Shown here: piece by piece, positions 1 through 5,364 of the stretch
Layout: each line of letters starts with the position of its first letter
Position numbering within the stretch: position 1 is the first letter of the stretch
Origin: DASRAU01 sp035638075
GTDB taxonomy: Bacteria > Acidobacteriota > Polarisedimenticolia > Gp22-AA2
Direction of reading: 5' to 3'
Length of the DNA stretch: 12,276 nucleotides
NCBI GenBank assembly: GCA_035638075.1
Contig: DASRAU010000042.1
Coordinates: 1-12,276 of the forward strand
Translations under genes and position numbers: made by a program
The notes under the pieces: model-generated
The model's database searches: none
What the model was told of the DNA's origin: nothing
The model's input: the letters and a program-made list of their open reading frames with translations, nothing else

Positions 1-678
1 GGCCCCGGCATCGGCGGGTACTGCCTGCCGAAGGACGGCGGCCTGGGGATCTGGGCGAACCGGCACCTGATGGGCTGGGAGGAGGAGACGTTCAAGATCA
101 CCCCCCTGGCCATCAACATCAACGACACCCGGGCGCTGCACGTCGGCACGCTGACGCGCGACGCGCTGCGCAACATGGGGAAGGTGGTCGCGGGATCGCG
201 CCTCGTCGTGCTGGGCGCCGCCTACCGCGAGGACGTCGGCGACACCCGCTACTCCGGCTCGGAGCTGATCGTCCGCAAGCTCGCCGAGATGGGCGCCGAC
301 ATGGCGGTGCACGATCCCTACGTCGCGCACTGGTGGGAGTTCGAGGAGCAGGAGACCTACCCTCGCGAGGGCTACTCCTGGTCGCGCTTCTTCCGCAACC
401 AGGAGGGGCTCAAGTCGCTGCGCATGCAGCAGGACCTGGGCGCGGCCCTCAAGGGGGCGGATGCCGTCATCCTGGCGGTGCGGCACAAGCCCTACCTGGA
501 CCTGGCGCCGGAGGAGGTCGTGAAGCGGGCGGGGCGGCCGCTCGCGGTCGTGGACTGCTTCGGCATCCTCGACGACGCGAAGATCCGCCGCTACTTCGAG
601 CTCGGGTGCGAGGTGAAGGGGCTCGGCCGCGGCCACATCCAGCGCATCAAGGAAGAGGTCCGCAGCCGCAGGGCGTGA
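1..678 (+). CDS. UDP-glucose/GDP-mannose dehydrogenase family protein, C-terminal part (5' end outside window)
   Basis: An NAD-dependent nucleotide-sugar dehydrogenase oxidises the sugar C6 of a UDP- or GDP-sugar (or a UDP-HexNAc) to a uronic acid for surface polysaccharide synthesis in the cytoplasm. The frame is open from base 1 and begins inside the family's catalytic loop: GPGIGGYCLPKD, whose Cys (visible codon 8) is the thiohemiacetal nucleophile and whose Lys-Asp follow at codons 11-12. An ATG at 70 lies internally and is not the real start. Next come the central helical segment (TPLAININDTRA) and the C-terminal Rossmann-like domain (VVLGAAYREDVGDTR, then DPYV). The missing part should be the N-terminal NAD-binding domain. 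An insertion after DPYV, rich in W/F/E and about 35 residues long, is larger than in typical UDP-glucose dehydrogenases, so the exact sugar substrate is open. The gene converges on the sulfatase-like gene, 28 bp from stop to stop. Confidence 0.93.
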   Translation, partial: GPGIGGYCLPKDGGLGIWANRHLMGWEEETFKITPLAININDTRALHVGTLTRDALRNMGKVVAGSRLVVLGAAYREDVGDTRYSGSELIVRKLAEMGADMAVHDPYVAHWWEFEEQETYPREGYSWSRFFRNQEGLKSLRMQQDLGAALKGADAVILAVRHKPYLDLAPEEVVKRAGRPLAVVDCFGILDDAKIRRYFELGCEVKGLGRGHIQRIKEEVRSRRA

Positions 679-685
679 TTTTCGC

Positions 686-699
686 GCGCCTGCCGGCGC
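686..699. terminator. short GC hairpin between convergent genes
   Basis: A perfect 5-bp stem (GCGCC / GGCGC) with a TGCC loop fills half of the 28-bp gap between the two convergent stop codons. There is no U-tract after it on either transcript; the TTTT run lies 5' of the stem on the + strand. It could slow polymerase or be a weak bidirectional terminator. In DNA this GC-rich a 5-bp stem is also likely by chance. Confidence 0.2.
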
Positions 700-706
700 T
701 GGAGCG

Positions 707-2392
707 CTAGCGCGTCGTGGTCGGCACGGGCTGTGGAGTCGGCGCCCGGGACGTGAACAGCGCCTTGACCGGCTCGGGGCCGAGATTGCCGCGCACGGTC
801 CGGTCGATGAGCGGCCGCAGCTCGTCGAGCGCGATGTCGGTGTCGAGCACTTCCGGCGTCGTCTGGCCGGGGAGCTTGATCATCAGCGGGACGTGCCGCT
901 TGGCGTCGTGGGCATTCTCCGGCGTGATGTCAGGGTCCACCCGCCACGCGTGATCGGCGGTCAGGACGAGCAGCGACCGGTCGAAATCGCCCGCCTGCCG
1001 CAGCCGCTCCATGAACCCCCCGACGATGTGATCGAGGTAGAGCAGGTGGCGGTGATAGTCCTCGGGCGAGCCGGCCATGATGTCGGCGTCGATGTCGGCG
1101 GTGCCGCCGCTGTTCACCGGGAACGGCCCGTGGTACGTGCCGTCCGGGTTGAAGACGAACGGGGCGTGCGGCGCGGGGAAGTGGATGAAGACCAGCGACC
1201 GCCGCGGCGCGGTGGTGACGATGGCGTCGAAATCGTCCTTGACGTCCTCGTTCAGCCGGAGCCAGTGGCGCGAGAAGATGTGCGCCCACACCCCCTTCCA
1301 CACGCTCGAGATCCCCGGCATGAACCAGTATTGCGGCGCCCCCAGCGTCGTGATCAGCATCCGATCGAGGAGGCCGTCCCCCTTCGGATAGTCGGAGTAG
1401 GCGCGGTCCACGTCGGCCTCGTTGCCGATGATGTGCGGGTACGGCAGGTAGAAGCCGACGAGGTAGGTGGTGTAGCGGTTGCGCCGCGCCAGCGCCATGA
1501 GCGATTCCGGCGGCGTGCCTGAAGACTGGTCGTCGGTGATGTGCTCGGGCGCGGGGCCGCGCGGTTCCTTCGGCTCCTTGCGGTCGATGAAGACGTACGG
1601 CAGTGATTCGTCGTCACGGCTCTGGAAGAGGATGCGCGGCAGCGACACGTGCGTGCTGGCGGCGGGCGAGCGGGCCGAGGTGAAGAAGAGCGACCGGGAC
1701 TTCAGAGCTTTGAGATGCGGCAGGTCCGGCAGGATGTCGCCGTCCTTCATCATCCGGTCGTACGACCACTCGTCGAAGACGAAGAAGTAGATCGGCGTGC
1801 CGTCCTCGCCCTCGCCCGCGGACGCCGGGATCGGATCGCGCGGGTAGTCCCACGATCGCCAGATGAGCGCCGGTCCGAGGAGCAGGATCACCAGCGGCGA
1901 AAGGATGAGAGTCGCGGCGCGGGCGAAGCGAATCATCTGCTCGCGCCGCAGCCAGACGCCGATCACCCAGCCGACCGCGATCAGACCCGACCCGAGATCG
2001 AGCAGGACACCGGCCGCGCCGCGATGGCTGCGCGCGAAATCGAGCAGCGCCTCGATATGGAGCAGCGGCAGCAGGTTCGCGAGCGCCCCGAGCCCGAGGA
2101 AGGTCAGGAACACCAGGTCGCGCAGCTTCGCGAGCAGCCGGTTCCCCGAGCGGTCGATGGCGAGGCCGAGCAGCGCCGCCAGCCCCGACAGCAGCGCGAT
2201 CGACAGGAACACCGCCAGCGTGTCGCGCCGTCCCCAGAACAGGAAGTAGCGGTTGCGCTCGACGCCGAGCGCGGCGAGGAACGGCGTGTAGAACAGGAAG
2301 ACGGTGACGAGGGACGGCAGCCAGCGGTCGAGGATGGCCGCGAGGGTCGCGAGCTGCCCGGAACGCGCCGCCGGCTTCGCGCCGGCCGTCAC
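707..2392 (-). CDS. membrane-anchored sulfatase / phosphoethanolamine-transferase-like protein
   Basis: This 561-residue protein has about five predicted membrane helices (near residues 24-44, 57-78, 92-114, 128-147 and 157-177) followed by an alkaline-phosphatase/sulfatase-superfamily domain expected in the periplasm. Visible active-site elements are FVFDE (metal ligand D207), the nucleophile region STHVSLPR with T247, HFPAPHAPF (H404/H409), TADH (D480, H481) and RHVPLMIKLPG (H500). T247 with V-S-x-P after it resembles the threonine nucleophile region of EptA-type phosphoethanolamine transferases. The FGly sulfatase motif CxPxR is absent. Five helices plus a periplasmic domain is also the EptA/LtaS layout. 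I infer a transferase or hydrolase acting on envelope glycans or lipids; donor and acceptor are unknown. The start is GTG, 7 bp after the methyltransferase stop with no clear Shine-Dalgarno, so translation is probably coupled. The C-terminus is a Pro/Thr tail. It is the last gene of the minus-strand operon. Confidence 0.87.
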   Translation of the reverse strand: MTAGAKPAARSGQLATLAAILDRWLPSLVTVFLFYTPFLAALGVERNRYFLFWGRRDTLAVFLSIALLSGLAALLGLAIDRSGNRLLAKLRDLVFLTFLGLGALANLLPLLHIEALLDFARSHRGAAGVLLDLGSGLIAVGWVIGVWLRREQMIRFARAATLILSPLVILLLGPALIWRSWDYPRDPIPASAGEGEDGTPIYFFVFDEWSYDRMMKDGDILPDLPHLKALKSRSLFFTSARSPAASTHVSLPRILFQSRDDESLPYVFIDRKEPKEPRGPAPEHITDDQSSGTPPESLMALARRNRYTTYLVGFYLPYPHIIGNEADVDRAYSDYPKGDGLLDRMLITTLGAPQYWFMPGISSVWKGVWAHIFSRHWLRLNEDVKDDFDAIVTTAPRRSLVFIHFPAPHAPFVFNPDGTYHGPFPVNSGGTADIDADIMAGSPEDYHRHLLYLDHIVGGFMERLRQAGDFDRSLLVLTADHAWRVDPDITPENAHDAKRHVPLMIKLPGQTTPEVLDTDIALDELRPLIDRTVRGNLGPEPVKALFTSRAPTPQPVPTTTR

Positions 2393-2399
2393 GGGCGAA

Positions 2400-3836
2400 T
2401 CATGCGACCGCGGCCGGACGCCGCTTGCGGAAGAGGAGCAGGACGCGGCCCCCCTCCGGGACCGGCTCGCGCGCCACCAGGTCGAAGCGCGGCGCGAAGG
2501 CGGCGAGGCACCGCTCGAGCGTCATGCCCTCGAAGGTCTCGCGCCGCAGCCGCGTCAGGCGGCGGAACATCACGTCGTCGGTCGGCACGAACTCGAGCAC
2601 CAGCGCGTCCTTCGTCAGGTCGTCGAAGAGATCCGCGATCGCCTCGAGCGGCAGGTTGCCGGAGACGTGCAGGTGGTGCAGGAGCGCCAGGGCGAGCACC
2701 GCGTCGGCGCCGATGCGCTCGACCAGCCGGGGCCGCTCGAGGTTGCGGAAGCCGATGGCCGGGCTCGGGTTGGTCAGGTCCACCACGATCGGGGTGATCG
2801 GCTTGCCCTGGCCGCGCACCCGGCGGTAGAGCATCTCCACGGCGTCGTGATCGGCGTCGGCGGCGATCACTTCGCACCCCGCCTCGGCGGCGAGCAGCGA
2901 GTACTCGCCGGTGTTGCAGCCGAGATCGAGGACGCGGCGCGGTTTCACCCGCTCGATCATGGCGCGCACGATCTTCTTCTTGGCGGCGGTGGCGGCGTCC
3001 ACGTAGGAGCATTCCTGCGTGTAGCGCGCCCAGACGCCCTGGGGCCGGTAGCCTTCCGCCAGCTTCAGCACCTTCTTACGCAGGCGCCTGAGGTTCATCG
3101 CCTGCGGCGCGCTGTTCGGGTTCGGCTTGTCGAAGACTTCGCGTCCGGGACCCGACTCGCCGCTCTTGCGATCGAGCCAGAGCGGCAGCGTGAGATCGAG
3201 CAGCAGGCCCGGGCGCAGGCGTGACAGCCCGGTGAACGAGGCCCCGACCTGCGCGGCGGTGCGGCCTCCCAGGCTCGACAGGAAATACGAGCGCAGGTCC
3301 CAGCCGCGGTAGCGCGAGAGCAGCAGCGGGTAGGTGAACATCTGCTGGAACTGCCCGAGCGCCACCCAGATGTCGAGGCGCGGCGGCCTCTCGATCGAGG
3401 TCAGGTCGATGAACAGCGGCCGCGACCGCACGAACTGCACGTTGTAGGCGGTGGCGTCCTTGAGCGAGTGGCCGGTCTCGAGGAGCCGCAGCTGCACGTC
3501 GAGTGTTGACGCCGCGGCGTCGGCGAGCATGGAGACCGTCCAGCAGTAGGGATAGGTGATCGGATCGATCGTCTCGTGCTCGAGGAAGGCCGCGAACCCG
3601 GGGTGGGCGGCGGTGAGCTGGTCGAGAAGCGGCGACGGCGGCACGAAGGTCGTCGGCACGATCAACCGGTCGGCGACCAGCTTCGCGAGCGCCTCCTTCT
3701 CCTGCAGCGCTTTCAGGTCGGCGGCGGCGCGCACGTCGAGCGACCGGAAGATCCGTCCGGCGTGCCGGAAGACGTACCCCGATGGATCGCGGAAGGAGGC
3801 CGCGTCCCGCTGGCTGCCTGTGGCGGCCTCGGACAT
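2400..3836 (-). CDS. class I SAM-dependent methyltransferase with N-terminal kinase-like domain (NoeA-like)
   Basis: The C-terminal half (about residues 265-470) is a Rossmann methyltransferase. SAM motif I is VLDLGCNTGEYS (302-313), acidic residues after the next strand are AADAD (325-329), and a later motif is LALLHHLHV (383-391). The N-terminal 250 residues are conserved in style with proteins often annotated as NoeA-like methyltransferases. They contain LKDATAYNVQF (125-135) and PLFIDLTSIE (140-149), which line up with the catalytic loop (D127, N132, D-x4-N) and the DFG aspartate (D144) of kinase-like folds; this comparison is mine, made by eye. The substrate is unknown; the neighbours suggest an envelope glycan or lipid. 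The ATG start lies 5 nt after the stop of the small membrane gene, and the only Shine-Dalgarno-like bases (AAGG, 13-16 nt upstream) partly fall in a hairpin, so coupled translation is likely. There is no signal peptide, so it should be cytoplasmic. Confidence 0.88.
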   Translation of the reverse strand: MSEAATGSQRDAASFRDPSGYVFRHAGRIFRSLDVRAAADLKALQEKEALAKLVADRLIVPTTFVPPSPLLDQLTAAHPGFAAFLEHETIDPITYPYCWTVSMLADAAASTLDVQLRLLETGHSLKDATAYNVQFVRSRPLFIDLTSIERPPRLDIWVALGQFQQMFTYPLLLSRYRGWDLRSYFLSSLGGRTAAQVGASFTGLSRLRPGLLLDLTLPLWLDRKSGESGPGREVFDKPNPNSAPQAMNLRRLRKKVLKLAEGYRPQGVWARYTQECSYVDAATAAKKKIVRAMIERVKPRRVLDLGCNTGEYSLLAAEAGCEVIAADADHDAVEMLYRRVRGQGKPITPIVVDLTNPSPAIGFRNLERPRLVERIGADAVLALALLHHLHVSGNLPLEAIADLFDDLTKDALVLEFVPTDDVMFRRLTRLRRETFEGMTLERCLAAFAPRFDLVAREPVPEGGRVLLLFRKRRPAAVA

Positions 3837-3837
3837 C

Positions 3838-3851
3838 GGTCTCAGGAGACC
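3838..3851 (-). promoter_or_regulatory. palindrome at the start of the methyltransferase gene
   Basis: GGTCTC-AG-GAGACC is a perfect inverted repeat. In the minus-strand mRNA it can fold as GGUCU-CCUG-AGACC. It covers the stop codon of the small membrane gene (3842-3844) and ends one base before the methyltransferase ATG. Such a hairpin would hide the start until a ribosome finishing the upstream gene opens it, which fits translational coupling. It may also be chance. Confidence 0.3.
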
Positions 3852-4036
3852 TTGGGGTCCTTCTCAGCCGGCGTGGAGGGATCCTGGGCGGACGTGGACG
3901 AAGAAGGGCGCTTGAAGAGGGCCCAGATCGATTTGCGGAAGAACGCAAACCCGCCGGCAACGGCGGCGACCAGAGTCTGGATCAGGATCGAGCCGGAGAC
4001 CGGGTCGATGTAAGCCAGACGGACATGCCAATCCAC
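3842..4036 (-). CDS. small one-helix membrane protein with YIDPxSGS motif
   Basis: This 64-residue protein has a short N-terminus carrying YIDPVSGS (residues 9-16), one hydrophobic helix (about 17-33, ILIQTLVAAVAGGFAFF), a basic stop (RKS) and a polar Ser/Pro/Thr tail. Small proteins with Y-x-D-P-x-S-G-S before a single helix recur in bacterial genomes beside envelope enzymes; I know of no assigned activity. The topology is probably a short periplasmic N-terminus with a cytoplasmic tail. The start is GTG at 4036, supported by a strong AGGAGG 8 nt upstream. It is the first gene of the operon with the methyltransferase (5-nt gap) and the sulfatase-like enzyme, and may anchor or recruit one of them to the membrane (inference). 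Confidence 0.82.
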   Translation of the reverse strand: MDWHVRLAYIDPVSGSILIQTLVAAVAGGFAFFRKSIWALFKRPSSSTSAQDPSTPAEKDPKVS

Positions 4037-4044
4037 GATGCCAC

Positions 4045-4050
4045 CCTCCT
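4045..4050 (-). promoter_or_regulatory. Shine-Dalgarno AGGAGG deciding a GTG start
   Basis: The minus strand reads AGGAGG, then 8 nt, then GTG at 4036. The full-strength site supports both the reality of the 64-residue gene and its GTG start. It is the best ribosome binding site of the minus-strand operon; the two downstream genes lack one of comparable quality. Confidence 0.8.
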
Positions 4051-4066
4051 CGAACGGGGCCTCGAC

Positions 4067-4095
4067 AAATGTGCGTTGTGCTGTTCCGAAGTCAA
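4067..4095 (-). promoter_or_regulatory. possible promoter of the three-gene operon
   Basis: The 127-bp gap between the ammonia-lyase stop and the small membrane gene contains the most AT-rich stretch nearby. On the minus strand a TTGACT (-35-like, 5 of 6; 4090-4095) lies about 17 nt before a poor -10 candidate (ACATTT, 4067-4072). The -35 half is good and the -10 half is weak, so this is only a candidate. The position, about 30 bp upstream of the start codon of the operon's first gene, is sensible. Confidence 0.25.
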
Positions 4096-4163
4096 GTGAT
4101 TGTAACGATTTCGTGAGGACCGGCGCAACCGGAGAAGGCCTGCGGCACGCCCGAAACCGGAAG

Positions 4164-5312
4164 TTATTCCAGTCCCGCGCGGCTCGCGGCTTCGGGCCCC
4201 AGGATCGCCCGGATTCCGTCCGGGTCGGTGGCTCCTTCGGTGTTGAGGGCCAGGACGCACGTGGAGGGGCCCAACCCCAATCTTTGCCCCACTTCGGCGA
4301 ATCCGGGCGCGTGGACGAGCGCCAGCAGGCCGGCGACCCCGGCCGCTCCGGATTCGCCGGCCTGGATGAAGGTTGGCTGAGTGCCCGTCCACAGGAGGCG
4401 CACGGCCTCGGCGGCGTAACGGTCTTCGACGCTGATGAAGAGATCGATGCCGCGCCTCAGGGTCGGCCAGGCGGCAAGCGATGGCAGGCCGCAGTTCAGG
4501 CCCGCCATGATCGAGTCCTGCCGCCCGCGCCCGGCGCGCGGCTGGCCGTCCGGAGACAGGATCGACTCCAGCAGGCAGTCCGATTCGACCGGCTCGACGA
4601 CGACGAGCTTCGGCGCCGTGCGTCGCTGCCGGTAGTGATCGACCGCGGCGGCCGCGAGTGCGCCGACCCCGCCCTGCAGCATCACGACCTCCGGCTGTGG
4701 CAGCAGCGCCTCTTCGATCTGCGCGTCGGTCTCCTGGAAGAGCGTGCTGTAACCCTCCGCGACGCGGCGCGGGATGTCGAGATAGCCCTCGTAGCCGGTG
4801 TCGGCGATCACCTGCCAGCCGTTCTTCGCGGCCTCGGCCGCGGCGCGCGCCACCGTGTCGTCGTACGTCCCGTCGACCGGCACGACGCGCGCCCCCTCGC
4901 CGCGAATCGCCTCGATGCGCGCCGGTGCGGCATGGGCCGGGATGAAGATGACCGCCTCGAGCCCGAGCCTGCGCGCCGCCCAGGCGACCGCGCGCCCATG
5001 GTTGCCGTCGGTGGCGCTGGCGACGGTGCGCGGCGCCGCCTCACCCGCCGCGCGCCGCTCTTCGAGCAGCGAGTGCAGGGCCCACGACGCCCCGAGCGCC
5101 TTGAACGCCTTGATGCCGAAGCGCCGCGATTCGTCCTTGACGAGCAGCGTCCCCAGGCCGAGCGAGCGCGCCGCGGCCGGCAGGGACTGCAGGGGAGTCG
5201 GCTCGTACCCGGGAAGCGATCGGTGGAAGGCGATCACGTCGCGCTGCCGCGCGGCGGGGCCGGGACTCACGACCCCGGCCCGGAAGAACGGATTGAACGC
5301 GAAACGCATCAT
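4164..5312 (-). CDS. dpaL: diaminopropionate ammonia-lyase (PLP-dependent)
   Basis: It converts 2,3-diaminopropionate to pyruvate and two ammonia in the cytoplasm, using PLP (fold-type II, tryptophan synthase beta family). The family pattern runs through the protein: PGYEPTPL (34-41), KDESRRFG (59-66), the PLP lysine in AFKALG (K71), ATDGNHGR (100-107) with the catalytic Asp at 102, DTGYEGYLDIP (171-181) and the glycine loop QGGVGALA (213-220) that holds the PLP phosphate. At 382 residues it is close to full length (about 400). The start is ATG-ATG at 5312; no clear Shine-Dalgarno is visible, and a strong inverted repeat sits 4 nt upstream. No other gene of diaminopropionate metabolism is in view, so the role may be general amino-acid detoxification or nitrogen scavenging. 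A related threonine or serine dehydratase is the main alternative, but the DTxxEGY segment favours DpaL. Confidence 0.85.
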   Translation of the reverse strand: MMRFAFNPFFRAGVVSPGPAARQRDVIAFHRSLPGYEPTPLQSLPAAARSLGLGTLLVKDESRRFGIKAFKALGASWALHSLLEERRAAGEAAPRTVASATDGNHGRAVAWAARRLGLEAVIFIPAHAAPARIEAIRGEGARVVPVDGTYDDTVARAAAEAAKNGWQVIADTGYEGYLDIPRRVAEGYSTLFQETDAQIEEALLPQPEVVMLQGGVGALAAAAVDHYRQRRTAPKLVVVEPVESDCLLESILSPDGQPRAGRGRQDSIMAGLNCGLPSLAAWPTLRRGIDLFISVEDRYAAEAVRLLWTGTQPTFIQAGESGAAGVAGLLALVHAPGFAEVGQRLGLGPSTCVLALNTEGATDPDGIRAILGPEAASRAGLE

Positions 5313-5316
5313 GCCC

Positions 5317-5358
5317 GGCCGGTCCCGGTTCGAGTCTAGCCGAGACCGGGCGCCGGCC
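5317..5358 (-). terminator. strong inverted repeat between the HEAT-repeat gene and dpaL
   Basis: Two nested perfect stems, GGCCGG/CCGGCC (outer) and CCCGGT/ACCGGG (inner), separated by a T on one side and CG on the other, enclose a 15-nt loop. The structure starts 6 nt after the HEAT-repeat stop codon and ends 4 nt before the dpaL ATG. No U-tract follows, so it is not a canonical intrinsic terminator. It may attenuate read-through, stabilise the upstream mRNA 3' end, or mask the dpaL ribosome binding site. That it is a real structure is more certain than its role. Confidence 0.45.
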
Positions 5359-5364
5359 GCCGCG

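Noticed and set aside
1649..2797. 382-codon plus-strand frame spanning two minus-strand genes
   Set aside because: It runs across the junction of the sulfatase-like and methyltransferase genes and is made of Arg/Glu/Gln runs, typical of an antisense shadow in GC-rich DNA.
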